Notes: generated by a model not told the origin, from the letters alone. A stretch of 64,000 nt of DNA from Segatella copri DSM 18205 (GCF_025151535.1 NZ_CP102288.1:811501-875500), one strand, 5' to 3'. Counted from the first letter of the stretch, positions 27,151 through 36,800 are shown. Program-made: numbers and translations.

Positions 27151-27188
27151 ATCAATTATTTATTGTAAAATTCTACTTATGTAAATTC

Positions 27189-29240
27189 TTATTCAATTTG
27201 TAAAGATCTACTACCTCTACTCTTATGAATTGTAAATTTTATTTTATTTTGACAAATTATATATACTAAGAACATGCGTTGCAAAAATTGTGGTATAGCC
27301 ACAAAAATTAGTTCATCGAAAAATTGCATTGTTAGCACAAAAACTAAATATGTATACATACAAATACCAAACGCATTTCCATTACGAGCTTTACGATATA
27401 TAAAACCAGTTACTAATCCATATATAAATGCATAAAATGCAACACCTATTGTGCCCAAATCTTGATAGAATGGTTTCATAATAGTGTATACATTTGTTGG
27501 CATTGGTACATATACAAACTCTCCGAAATCTTCGTGTTGAATAATACTTCCTGAACCCATGAGACGGTTTGTATATGCATATATCGTCCATAGACTTTCT
27601 GAACAGAATGAATCTGATATAGTTCGACGAAGATGCCCAAATGCAACAGGTGGTGACATAAGATACATGCCAAGAAAATCTAGTATAGATGTGTTCTTTT
27701 GGTAATCACTGTCACTATCTGATCTTGACAGATTGAAAATGTAGAATCCTATTATTAGTAAGATGCCACAAATAACAATAGTTCGCAGCTTAATAATCCT
27801 TCGTTCGAACAGCACGAAAAAAATCGTGATAAAGACAAGGAAAAAAGTCAGTTTTTCCATGTTGGCGATTGCATACGCTAGGCAACATCCTACAACACAT
27901 ATAATTTTCCATTTCGGGAGATAAGGAAAACGCCATAGACCTGTAAGGAGTAAAGCTTGATTTATCACCATAGTATAATTAAGAAAACCATGTCCATTGC
28001 CATTAACAGCTAATTCGCGCATATTATTCATCAAATCTTTTGAATCAAACATAGTCACAATTTTATAAATCTGATACATGTATAATGGTGTCATAATCAT
28101 AGATAAGAAGAACAATATATTGAATATCGTTATATTAATTTTAATACCTTTTACGCCTGTTTTTATGTCTTGATTAGCTGGCATAAGTAGATATGTGCTA
28201 ATAGAGGTTGCTGTAAATATTGCAAGCCAGACTGATATATTAGTGTAAAAGACATCTTGTATTGGGTCTATAATATCACTTGAGAAGGCTATAATAATGC
28301 CTAAAATGCTCCATATTAACAATGATAGAGTCCATGGCGCAAATATGTCTCCTAGGTCGTTGCTATAATACTTTTTAGTGACAACCTGTTTGTTCTCTCT
28401 CTGCCTGTATAGCATAAATGCTTTTACAAAAACTAAAGAGAAAATGTTGAAAAACAGAAGGTAACCTATGAGATGTTTATTGCTATGTTGCGGAACTACC
28501 ACATTTCTTATAACAGCAAAAGACATATAATTCCTAGTAAATAAAGCTTTTTGACGCGCATACGCAATTGTTGCCTTTTGATAGGCAGCAAATGTTTGGG
28601 TCTTGTTGTTCTGTAATGTGCTAGCATTTTGCTTTCCTTCAACAGTTTGTTCATCAATATGACTATCCATATAATTTGCGTATTGTTTTTGAGCTTTATG
28701 ATAATTTGAAGCTGTTGTAATAAGTTCTTGTTTTGCATTTTGCAAATATGCTTTGGATATATTGTGGCGTGTCTGAGTTACAAAATTTTGGAGCATCACT
28801 ACAATGGAATCGAGCATTTGGGCTGCAATAACAGGATCTCTATCTGTAAATTGTATAGTTAAAGTTTGATGCTTTGTTGAAATATTGTACTCGATGTTAT
28901 CTTTAATCATATTGATAGTGTCCTTGCATGCAAGATATTCCCCATAGGTCATACCTTTAACTGGTACATTTTTTTTTGATAATATTCTTGCAAAATCTTC
29001 AGTTTTTAAGGTTTTGCAATAGACTTCAATATCATTAATGCCAGAATTTTCACATCCAGAAAGGTCTCTGATTTTTGCACTAATATCATTTAGACCTATT
29101 GCAAGATCTGTTTCTTTAAATTCATCACCTAGTTTTGTTGTAGCTGAATATTTATTGGGCGTAAAATACCATGCTACTATTGAGAAAATAGTAGCCAAAA
29201 TAATAGCGACAATATAGGGATAACTTTTAATATAATTCAT
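27189..29240 (-). CDS. Wzz-Wzy fusion: chain-length-regulator domain plus repeat-unit polymerase
   Basis: 683 residues. Residues 1-280 have Wzz architecture: membrane segment at 9-25, a long helical periplasmic part (26-254) with TIQFTDRDPVIAAQMLDSIV, matching the TVTDQDPLVAALMADSVK region of the neighbouring Wzz, and a second membrane segment at about 256-279 after VVVPQHSNKH. Residues about 290-683 form a second module with roughly ten membrane segments and, near the C-terminus, PTNVYTIMKPFYQDLGTIG, typical of O-antigen/oligosaccharide repeat-unit polymerases. One chain would thus both polymerise and regulate length. No frameshift is needed and the junction is a short Lys/Arg-rich loop. No other polymerase gene is seen in the locus, which supports the assignment. 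Confidence 0.75.
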   Translation of the reverse strand: MNYIKSYPYIVAIILATIFSIVAWYFTPNKYSATTKLGDEFKETDLAIGLNDISAKIRDLSGCENSGINDIEVYCKTLKTEDFARILSKKNVPVKGMTYGEYLACKDTINMIKDNIEYNISTKHQTLTIQFTDRDPVIAAQMLDSIVVMLQNFVTQTRHNISKAYLQNAKQELITTASNYHKAQKQYANYMDSHIDEQTVEGKQNASTLQNNKTQTFAAYQKATIAYARQKALFTRNYMSFAVIRNVVVPQHSNKHLIGYLLFFNIFSLVFVKAFMLYRQRENKQVVTKKYYSNDLGDIFAPWTLSLLIWSILGIIIAFSSDIIDPIQDVFYTNISVWLAIFTATSISTYLLMPANQDIKTGVKGIKINITIFNILFFLSMIMTPLYMYQIYKIVTMFDSKDLMNNMRELAVNGNGHGFLNYTMVINQALLLTGLWRFPYLPKWKIICVVGCCLAYAIANMEKLTFFLVFITIFFVLFERRIIKLRTIVICGILLIIGFYIFNLSRSDSDSDYQKNTSILDFLGMYLMSPPVAFGHLRRTISDSFCSESLWTIYAYTNRLMGSGSIIQHEDFGEFVYVPMPTNVYTIMKPFYQDLGTIGVAFYAFIYGLVTGFIYRKARNGNAFGICMYTYLVFVLTMQFFDELIFVAIPQFLQRMFLVYIICQNKIKFTIHKSRGSRSLQIE

Positions 29241-29280
29241 TTTGAAATTGGTGAGAATTCTTCTTAAATAATGTAAATAT

Positions 29281-30363
29281 TTATTGTGTTATGAATAATC
29301 TTAATTGATTCCATCCAAGTATGGTTGCACGGACTATAAATCCTAAAAACATCCATATAAAAATCGTCATGATTTTTGAACGACTGCTTGGCCGAATCGG
29401 TACACTTGCACTTTGTACAACTGTAAAAGCAGGAGTCTTTTCTTGTACTTTTGCTTGTGCTAATTGTAACTGTTCTACTACTTGTTGGTATATGTTGTAT
29501 TTTAGTTGCATATCATTTTCTAAATCCTCAGTTTTTAATTTATAAGATTGAAGACTCAGATCCATATCCGCGTCTGCTGCAGCGCCATATTGTTGCCTGG
29601 CTTTATCGTATTGTTTACGTGCCTCATCAAAAAGTTTTTCCATATATTTTAAATCAACACGTGCTTTCTTTGTTTTGTAATTTGTAATTGCGATTTGAAG
29701 ATGAGCTTTTACTGAGTCAGCCATAAGTGCAGCAACTAATGGGTCTTGATCAGTCACAGATATTGTTATGACACTAGTTTTTTTGTCAACGATACAATTA
29801 ATATTTTGTTCTGTGGCTTTTGCAATGTTCGCTTCATCTTTGGTTAGCCAAAAAGGATTGATTTTGTTGTTCTCACGATGAGGGGTGATATCCTTTTGAG
29901 TAAACTTCTCTATAACTTTAGATAATGCTGCCAAAGGCCAATCCATAAGTGCTTTTTTTTGATGTTCTTTCAAATATGTGTAATAGTCGCACATGATTAA
30001 ATTATCTTTAGTTCTAATTTTTACATTAAAAAGCCCAATAATAAAATCAGTAGAAGAAACCAAATCTGGATATATTTCAGGATAAAGGGCATCGCCAGAC
30101 TGACCGATTTTCATATTCATACCGACCATTGAGGCCAATGAAGATATACTACCAGAAAAGCCAGCACCAGATTCTTCTGGTGCTAACATAACTGTACTCT
30201 TGTATGTTTTTGGAGTTGTGAATGCTACTATTAATCCTAATATGCCTGCTATAAATATATAGATAAGTATATATCGTTTGTCTGCCAGTAAGATTTTTAT
30301 ACAACTAACTAAATTAATTTTAATCTGTTTGTTGCAATTTTTATTTTCAATGTCTTTTCTCAT
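29281..30363 (-). CDS. Wzz-type chain-length determinant
   Basis: 360 residues. Membrane segments lie at about 31-51 (YILIYIFIAGILGLIVAF) and 330-350, enclosing a periplasmic helical domain with coiled-coil potential (about 220-300: Gln/Lys/Ala-rich). VVQSASVPIRPSSRSK before the last membrane segment is the Pro-rich Wzz signature. There is no tyrosine-kinase domain, so it is not a Wzc-type co-polymerase. It lies 40 bp upstream of the Wzz-Wzy fusion, whose N-terminal domain is homologous to it; the two could mix in one ring. Confidence 0.85.
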   Translation of the reverse strand: MRKDIENKNCNKQIKINLVSCIKILLADKRYILIYIFIAGILGLIVAFTTPKTYKSTVMLAPEESGAGFSGSISSLASMVGMNMKIGQSGDALYPEIYPDLVSSTDFIIGLFNVKIRTKDNLIMCDYYTYLKEHQKKALMDWPLAALSKVIEKFTQKDITPHRENNKINPFWLTKDEANIAKATEQNINCIVDKKTSVITISVTDQDPLVAALMADSVKAHLQIAITNYKTKKARVDLKYMEKLFDEARKQYDKARQQYGAAADADMDLSLQSYKLKTEDLENDMQLKYNIYQQVVEQLQLAQAKVQEKTPAFTVVQSASVPIRPSSRSKIMTIFIWMFLGFIVRATILGWNQLRLFITQ

Positions 30364-30389
30364 AATGATATTTATATAATGTTATATTA

Positions 30390-31730
30390 TTACTCTAACC
30401 AAATTCCGTGAGCTTTGCCACTTAAGATTTTGTAATATTGTTTGATGTTTATAATTAATCCAGGAACATTTATTAGCCACATAACAATGAGTAGACTATA
30501 TATGCTTCCGTATACTCTACTTACTCCTATTGCTAAGGGTATATATATAGCAGCTGCTCCTGTTGTTGTTATTAGTTGAAGTTTAAGAGTACCTATTCCG
30601 TTTATTATATATGAGTAGCGTATACTTATTAACATTGTAAGAATGTACAGAGCCACTAAAATTTTCATTTTTATAGGTATATATACATTTGTACCTATCC
30701 AAATTGGAAATATGAATTTAGATGCGAATAACAAAGCTGCAATAAGCACAATAATTACTATTAAATACTTGTTCAATGTTATGTCTGAATGTCTAATCCA
30801 TTGTATATCCCCCCTTCTATACGCATCTGTGGTTGCTGTCCAATATGGCATGCATATAATGTTAAAAAGTAACTGTGCCACGCTAAAATAACGATATGAA
30901 ATTTGGAAAGGTGTCACTAATTCTGGGGTAAAAACATTTGATATAATTATATTAGATGACATGAATAATACCATACCAGCTAATTGAAGAATAAAAAATT
31001 TAATACCCATAGAAAATAATTCGGTTACCGTATTCCATTTTAAATATCGCAATGATGGACTTATGTACTTATACTTTCCATAAAAAGTAAGCCCCCAACT
31101 TGCTAGATATACGACTAATGGAGATGCTGTATTAACTAGCGTGATGGCAAGCAGAGAATGAATATCACTATAATATAATGCTGCTGTACCTAGTAACATG
31201 AGGGTTTGACCTGCGGTAACCATAAAGTTGTTTATTGCAGGTAACTGGAGTCCCATGAAAAAATTCCCAATAAATTTAAAAATAAATGTTGTACATATAA
31301 CCGTGACAGCTGTGGTAACGACAGCTCGCAAATTATTGATAATTTCAGGATCTACATTAAAGAAAGCGTAAATATCTGTTTTCCAAATTAAGATATTAAT
31401 GATTACGCAGGCTGGTAAAATAACGATAATGAGCATAATAAAGGTTGATGATACAGCTTTACGTGCACCATCTATATCGTTTTGAGCTAGACTTTCAGCC
31501 AATTTGTTTCGGAGACCATTTCCTAATCCAATGTCTAGGTTATCTACCCAAACTAGCATTGAACTTATTGTTAGCCAAACGCCATTTTCGTATGTACCTA
31601 AACATTTTAGAGTTAGTGGGACAAGGGCGAACAGTACTATTGTTGACCATCCCTTGATGAGAAGAGATGCTGCAATGTTTTTTTGTATAAGTGCTGTGCG
31701 TGGGGATTTTCCCCAAATTCTATTTCTCAT
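30390..31730 (-). CDS. Wzx-type flippase, polysaccharide biosynthesis
   Basis: 446 residues with about twelve to fourteen membrane segments and few charged loops, the MOP-superfamily pattern of lipid-linked oligosaccharide flippases. The start ALIQKNIAASLLIKGWSTIVLFALVPLTLKCLG and VWLTISSMLVWVDNLDIGLGNGLRNKLAES are typical of the family. It should move undecaprenyl-linked repeat units to the periplasm for the adjacent polymerase. It is the first of the core assembly genes after the interrupted 5' part of the locus. Confidence 0.85.
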   Translation of the reverse strand: MRNRIWGKSPRTALIQKNIAASLLIKGWSTIVLFALVPLTLKCLGTYENGVWLTISSMLVWVDNLDIGLGNGLRNKLAESLAQNDIDGARKAVSSTFIMLIIVILPACVIINILIWKTDIYAFFNVDPEIINNLRAVVTTAVTVICTTFIFKFIGNFFMGLQLPAINNFMVTAGQTLMLLGTAALYYSDIHSLLAITLVNTASPLVVYLASWGLTFYGKYKYISPSLRYLKWNTVTELFSMGIKFFILQLAGMVLFMSSNIIISNVFTPELVTPFQISYRYFSVAQLLFNIICMPYWTATTDAYRRGDIQWIRHSDITLNKYLIVIIVLIAALLFASKFIFPIWIGTNVYIPIKMKILVALYILTMLISIRYSYIINGIGTLKLQLITTTGAAAIYIPLAIGVSRVYGSIYSLLIVMWLINVPGLIINIKQYYKILSGKAHGIWLE

Positions 31731-31823
31731 GTTCTATTATAAAATAACCTTTAAAATATTTGATTTTTTACCACATCTTTCTAAGACAATCTCTTGTATT
31801 CATTTTTTTAAAACGATAATGGC

Positions 31824-32531
31824 TTACCCATACTGATGTCTCTTGTTTTTCTCATTGCGAGAAAAATAGAATGTCTTTATGTCTTTCGTCTTAAGACCTG
31901 TATAGAGACGGTCTTGATCGTCTTCAAATAGTTCTTTCATTGCTTCTGAATATTTGTTGCCTAGTATTTGCTTCAATAGGGTGTTAGCCCACGCAAAGTC
32001 GAGTAGAACAGAAGAGTGAGTGGAGATAATAACCTTATAGCCTGCATTCATCACTGCTATCACTTGCAGCAGAACTGTTTGCATGGCGTTTGGGTGAAGA
32101 CCCATTTCTGGTTCTTCATTCACTATGTATCTATAATTTGGGGTAAGTCTCAGGTCCGCTAAAATGCTTTCCTCTTCATTGCGATGGTTGAAGATAATCG
32201 TACCATTCAAATCTTTGCATTGTTCTTCTGTTACGAACATACTCCCATTCACTCTTGGCTGTAAGACAAAGGAGTATTGGCTTTCTTCACAATTAATAAC
32301 AGAACAGATTTCTTGGGTATGCTTTACACCGAAATAAACTAAGTCTTCGGCATTATTTTGCATAGTATAGTTGCATAACCTTTGTTCGTAAAGATTATGT
32401 ATAAGTAAGAAATAGGATATAAAGTTACTCTTATCAGAGCCATTAGCTCTGATAAGGACGTTTATATCTCTTAGTTCCAGTTCCATCATTTTGATGGATT
32501 TGTAGTCTTCTATTGATATCTTTTTTATCAT
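31824..32531 (-). pseudogene. Degenerate AAA_21/OLD-like ATPase
   Basis: 235 residues that start like AAA15-family ATPases (KISIEDYKSIKMMELELRDINVL). The P-loop reads RANGSDKSN where GANGSGKSN is expected, so two glycines are lost. The middle of the protein is short: only about 100 residues separate the P-loop from Walker B NEEPEMGLHP, where full-length relatives have many more, and the family is usually close to 400 residues. The IISTHSSVLLD switch motif remains. The frame is open, but the combination suggests a decaying gene. It lies between the duplicated wza tail and wzx. Confidence 0.65.
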
Positions 32532-32545
32532 ATAGTTTTATTTCT

Positions 32546-32605
32546 TTACTTACTCATATTAGCAATCGTAGCAATCATGGCGGCGATGCTGCTCATGCTG
32601 CTTCC
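32546..32605. repeat. Direct repeat, left copy (duplicate of the wza 3' end)
   Basis: 60 bp matching 34166-34225 at 58 positions. It begins exactly with the stop codon of the wza reading frame and still encodes the last 19 wza residues in that frame with one substitution. It now also supplies the out-of-frame tail of the AAA gene. The offset between copies is 1620 bp. Confidence 0.9.
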
Positions 32606-34130
32606 AACTCTCAACTCCTCTTGTTTTGCTGGAGAAGTTGATGCCAAGCTTGACAACTGTTCGCTTATCCATAGCGAAAGGAGCTGCATAGTTTTTGACT
32701 TCTATCTGTTGCAGAGCTTCTTCGGCGCTTCCATCTAATTTGCATTCGATGATGTAAATGTAGTCGGAAGTTTGAATGAGAACGTCCATCCTGCCATCAC
32801 TTGTCGGTATTTCTACCTGTGTGTGGAATCCCATAATCTTAAAAATGAGATATAGGGCATTTTGGAAGTAAAGTTCTGCTTCGCCTGCTACCTGATAGCT
32901 GTTATCTGCAAAGAAAGCCGTAAGCCGATTCATAAATTGTTCAACATGTCCTGCTTCAACATCCTTCACAAACTCATCGACCATAAAGGCGGAACGATCA
33001 CCTGCAGAACAGTATAACGGTAGGAGGAAGTTAAGGAAACCTTCTTCCACCTCTTTGTTCGGGAAGCCTAGCAGATATTTCTTAAACCTTTCGTCATAGC
33101 CTTTGATAGTGAGATAACCACTCTGGTATATCACAGGTATCGGATTGGTTGACAGCGAATCCACGCTGTTGATTACATCGTCTGATACCCTTTCCTTTGT
33201 CATGTCTGGCAAACGATAGTTGTGCATTTTCAGCAAGTCAACTAGAAATGTTGGTGTGCCAGTCTCAAACCAGTAGTCTTTATAGCGAAGTCTTGACAAA
33301 GTGTTCAGTACGCTGAATGGGTTATAGATGCCTACTGTATTTTCCTCGAAATGATATCCGTCGTATCTTGCCTTCAGTTTTGCTATTGTGGCTTCTTCTG
33401 TATCGCCATTGGCTTCGGCTAATTCGTTGATACCTTCCTTGAAATTCGTAAGCAGTTCCTTCTCTGTCATTCCGCAGATGCTAATATAGCGGTGGTCCAT
33501 CGAGATATCCGTCAGGTTGTTGAGGTCGCTGAACACGCTAACCTTGCCAAACTTGGTTACACCTGTGAGGAATGCAAACTTGATATATCGGTCTTGTGTC
33601 TTCAATACAGAATAGAATGCTTTCAGCTGTGCACGGTGTTCTGCCTGTAACTCTGGGTCGCGCAGGGTTTGGAGTATAGGCTTGTCGTATTCATCTATAA
33701 GAATTACGACACCACATCCTTCTTTCTCCGCAGCTCTTGCTATCACACCCTTGAAACGAAGGGCAAGTGTGGCTTCTGACTCACGGGCTCCATATTTGCT
33801 TTCCCAAGTTGTGAGGTAGTCATTAAGAACTGTATACAGACTATCTTTCTCTCGAAAGTTGGCTGTGTTGAGATCAATATGGAAGATAGGATATTTCTTC
33901 CAATCTGTTTCCAAGTCATATATGGCTAAGCCCTCGAAGAGTTCTTTCTTACCCTGGAAGTATGCTTCCAAAGTAGACAGAAAGAGACTCTTTCCGAATC
34001 GGCGTGGACGACTGAGGAAATAGTATTCTCCCTCTGTCGCCAACTTGTACACGAATCGGCTCTTATCTACATACGAATATCCATTTGTACGTAGCTTTTC
34101 GAAATCTTGTATTCCTATAGGATATTTCAT
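32559..34130 (-). CDS. AAA-ATPase-like / PD-(D/E)XK protein with a captured C-terminal tail
   Basis: 523 residues, same architecture as the protein at 21449: Walker A-like RPRRFGKS (41-48), Walker B VVILIDEYDKPI (about 146), and a C-terminal nuclease core DGRMDVLIQ...IIECKL (about 444-463). The family normally ends soon after FSSKTRG...WK; here the frame continues into QHEQHRRHDCYDC, which is the duplicated 3' end of wza read in another frame. The gene sits almost wholly between two 60-bp direct repeats, suggesting recent insertion. Function of the family is not established. It interrupts the polysaccharide locus directly after wza and is in the same direction, so it may be co-transcribed. 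Confidence 0.8.
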   Translation of the reverse strand: MKYPIGIQDFEKLRTNGYSYVDKSRFVYKLATEGEYYFLSRPRRFGKSLFLSTLEAYFQGKKELFEGLAIYDLETDWKKYPIFHIDLNTANFREKDSLYTVLNDYLTTWESKYGARESEATLALRFKGVIARAAEKEGCGVVILIDEYDKPILQTLRDPELQAEHRAQLKAFYSVLKTQDRYIKFAFLTGVTKFGKVSVFSDLNNLTDISMDHRYISICGMTEKELLTNFKEGINELAEANGDTEEATIAKLKARYDGYHFEENTVGIYNPFSVLNTLSRLRYKDYWFETGTPTFLVDLLKMHNYRLPDMTKERVSDDVINSVDSLSTNPIPVIYQSGYLTIKGYDERFKKYLLGFPNKEVEEGFLNFLLPLYCSAGDRSAFMVDEFVKDVEAGHVEQFMNRLTAFFADNSYQVAGEAELYFQNALYLIFKIMGFHTQVEIPTSDGRMDVLIQTSDYIYIIECKLDGSAEEALQQIEVKNYAAPFAMDKRTVVKLGINFSSKTRGVESWKQHEQHRRHDCYDC

Positions 34131-34165
34131 AAAATGACTCCTTTTTTATAGGTGTTTGATTATTC

Positions 34166-34225
34166 TTACTTATTCATATTGGCAATCGTAGCAATCATGG
34201 CGGCGATGCTGCTCATGCTGCTTCC
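34166..34225. repeat. Direct repeat, right copy (3' end of wza)
   Basis: The last 19 codons and stop of the wza gene. It repeats at 32546-32605 with two mismatches. The right copy is the one still joined to the full wza frame. Confidence 0.9.
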
Positions 34226-36769
34226 CATACTCATCATTTCGGCGGTACTCATCTTGCGCTTCAGCTTGGCTGGGATGACAATCTCGCTGCCTGGCTGCAC
34301 TTTGGCACCATGAGAGAGCTTGGCTACCTTGCCATTCATATAGATGATGTATGCTTTGCTCTTTAATGCATCTGAGGCAAAACCACCTGCCTGGTCGATG
34401 TAGTAGCTTGGCTTCTTGCCCTTTTCGTAGGCTACCGTATTGGCAAACATTACAGCACCGTTGATCTTTACCGTACCATTGTACTGAGGAATGACCAGAC
34501 GGTCACCCTCGCGCAAGATGATGTCGGCATCACTGCCTGGGTTCGCCAGTGCTTCTGGAAGATCAATACCTACAGGGTATTCGCTAGGTACATTGAACTT
34601 CTCTATGTTGGTGCGTTCTACATCCTTAGAGGTCTGCGAGATGGCACTGGCATTGTTGCTGCTGGAGGCTAGCTGCAGAAGATTTTTCTGCATCTCTTCG
34701 CGCTGCATCTTCAATACTGCCTCCATGCGCTGCTTCTCTTGTTCGTTGGCTTTGCGGATGATGCGGGCTCCCTTGAGATATGCCTGGTCGGTAGCTCCAC
34801 CTGCCTTCTTGAAGAGTTCACTCAGGCGGGCGTTGCGACGGTCTAATGTATAGAGACCGGCAAACATCACTTCACCGGTAATCGATACGTTCTGCTGCTC
34901 TACATAAGCCGGACTCTGACGGATCATTACTTCATCAAATGGCATCAGCTTGAAGCCAGGGGTGCCGTCGATAACGAAGCCGTCTTTAAGAGATAGGGTG
35001 TAGGTCTTGGCGATAATGCTATCTGGACGTAAAGCCTTGGCATCCATTACTCTACGGCTTACCATTACATTAACGGTTGAAGCCTTGTCGGTCAAGCCGC
35101 CTGCCTGAAGAACGAAGTCTTCGAGGGTCTCATTGTCGGCATATTGATAGACGCCTGGATACTGCACTTCGCCACGGATGGTGAGGGTGCGCTCTACAAT
35201 CTTTTCCTGTCGGGTAGGGATGAAGAGAACATCGTTTTCCTTCAATGGGATATCTGGAGTCTTGCCGTTCATAATGCCGGCAATGTCTACACTTACTACT
35301 TCGAGTGAGCGGTCTGACTTCATGCGGTGCATAACGGCACGGTTGGTGAAGGCTTCCTCTGTTAATCCTTCGGCATGCTCTATCAGAGTGCGTACGCTGT
35401 TGATCTGCTCGCCCAGGTTGTACATGCCAGGACGGAATACGGCTCCTTTCACCTCTACGGTGTTGGCGTAGCGTGGCAGGATGCTGTCTACGCTGATTGA
35501 GTCGCCGTCATCGATACGGAAACTGGAGAAGTCGAACTCTTCTATATTATATACGGCACGTTCTCTGCCGGTCTTGCGGTTCAGTCTTACTGATTTCTTA
35601 TAAGCATCGCCTGTAAAACCGCCGGAATACTTCAGAAGGGAATTGACGCTCTCGTTCTTCTTCATTTCGTAAATCATCGGGCGCTTAACCTTTCCGGCGA
35701 TGGTTACGAGACAATCGTATGGACCTACTACGATGACATCGTTGTCGGCAAGACGGACATTACCCGTCAGTTTGCCGTTCAGAATATAGTCGTAGATATC
35801 AACAACCGTTACCAGTTTGTTGTGTCTGTATACCTTGATGTTTCGCAATGTACCCAGATCGTTGGTTCCGCCAGCCATGTAGAGTGCATGGAATACGGTA
35901 GCGAAGGCTGAGAGGGTATAGGTGCCCGGAATCTTAACCTCGCCCATTACGTTTACCATGATGGTCTTGGTCTGTCCTACGGTAAGCTTGATGCGGCTTG
36001 AACGGTATCTGCTGCCCACGGTATTGCGCAGGCGGGCATTAGCCTGAGCTACGGTTAAGCCTGAAACGCTGACCGGTCCATAACCCTCGATGGTTACTTC
36101 ACCATCTGGCGAAACGGTGCTCTCGATGGTTTTCTGAGAGGCGCCATAGATATCTATGATGACGGCATCGCCAGGCCCCAGACGATAGTTCTGTGGGGTA
36201 GCGATGTTCATATTTGGCTCGAAACTGAGGTCTTTGTTATTGAAGATGTCACGGCCGAAAACCTTACTGCGCTTCTGGTTGAGCTCAGCCTGCAGCTGTT
36301 TTACCATGGTAGCGGTATCGGGTACCAGGGCGTTCATTTCCTTGCTGAAATCGTCATAATCTGGGTTGGTTTCATCATAAGATGAGTAGTAGCTGTCGTT
36401 CTGCTTGCTCTGGATGCGATAATTGCTATAGGTTGAAGCCTGTTTCTCTTTTTCCTTGTCCTGGTAATCTTCTCTTTGCTTACCATTGTTGGTCCGCATT
36501 CTCTTGTTGCCTGCATTTCCTGCAGCGGTTGTGCTGTAGAGCTCGTTCTGCTGCGACATCTTCTGATACTTATTGCGTACACGTCGAATCTGGGAGATGT
36601 CTACGCCCTTCTGCATCAGTTTGGTAACAATCTGCGAATTGGCTGTGCCACGCTCATGTTCTTTCACTACAAAGCTCATGACCTGATCATCGGTCATGTG
36701 TGAACTCTGTGCGAAAAGAGGCCCTGAAGACAGGACGAGCGCCAGTACAAGTATGATATGTTTCTTCAT
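34166..36769 (-). CDS. wza: Outer-membrane polysaccharide export protein with multiple SLBB domains (Wza-like)
   Basis: 867 residues with a signal peptide (KKHIILVLALVLSSGPLFAQ). A Gln/Ser/Tyr-rich stretch (about 80-135) precedes the polysaccharide-export domain starting NYRLGPGDAVIIDIYGAS near residue 194. At least five SLBB-like repeats follow, each with the pattern V.GEV..PGxY and a later DDVI/DVLFIP element (e.g. MGEVKIPGTYTLSA, IRGEVQYPGVYQYA, ITGEVMFAGLYTL). The C-terminus is hydrophobic and Met/Ser/Ala-rich. The length is over twice that of E. coli Wza (about 380), normal for Bacteroidota members. It should form the outer-membrane exit channel. It is the first gene of the locus. Confidence 0.88.
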   Translation of the reverse strand: MKKHIILVLALVLSSGPLFAQSSHMTDDQVMSFVVKEHERGTANSQIVTKLMQKGVDISQIRRVRNKYQKMSQQNELYSTTAAGNAGNKRMRTNNGKQREDYQDKEKEKQASTYSNYRIQSKQNDSYYSSYDETNPDYDDFSKEMNALVPDTATMVKQLQAELNQKRSKVFGRDIFNNKDLSFEPNMNIATPQNYRLGPGDAVIIDIYGASQKTIESTVSPDGEVTIEGYGPVSVSGLTVAQANARLRNTVGSRYRSSRIKLTVGQTKTIMVNVMGEVKIPGTYTLSAFATVFHALYMAGGTNDLGTLRNIKVYRHNKLVTVVDIYDYILNGKLTGNVRLADNDVIVVGPYDCLVTIAGKVKRPMIYEMKKNESVNSLLKYSGGFTGDAYKKSVRLNRKTGRERAVYNIEEFDFSSFRIDDGDSISVDSILPRYANTVEVKGAVFRPGMYNLGEQINSVRTLIEHAEGLTEEAFTNRAVMHRMKSDRSLEVVSVDIAGIMNGKTPDIPLKENDVLFIPTRQEKIVERTLTIRGEVQYPGVYQYADNETLEDFVLQAGGLTDKASTVNVMVSRRVMDAKALRPDSIIAKTYTLSLKDGFVIDGTPGFKLMPFDEVMIRQSPAYVEQQNVSITGEVMFAGLYTLDRRNARLSELFKKAGGATDQAYLKGARIIRKANEQEKQRMEAVLKMQREEMQKNLLQLASSSNNASAISQTSKDVERTNIEKFNVPSEYPVGIDLPEALANPGSDADIILREGDRLVIPQYNGTVKINGAVMFANTVAYEKGKKPSYYIDQAGGFASDALKSKAYIIYMNGKVAKLSHGAKVQPGSEIVIPAKLKRKMSTAEMMSMGSSMSSIAAMIATIANMNK

Positions 36770-36800
36770 TATTATTCTTTTATCTTAGTTTAATTTATAT

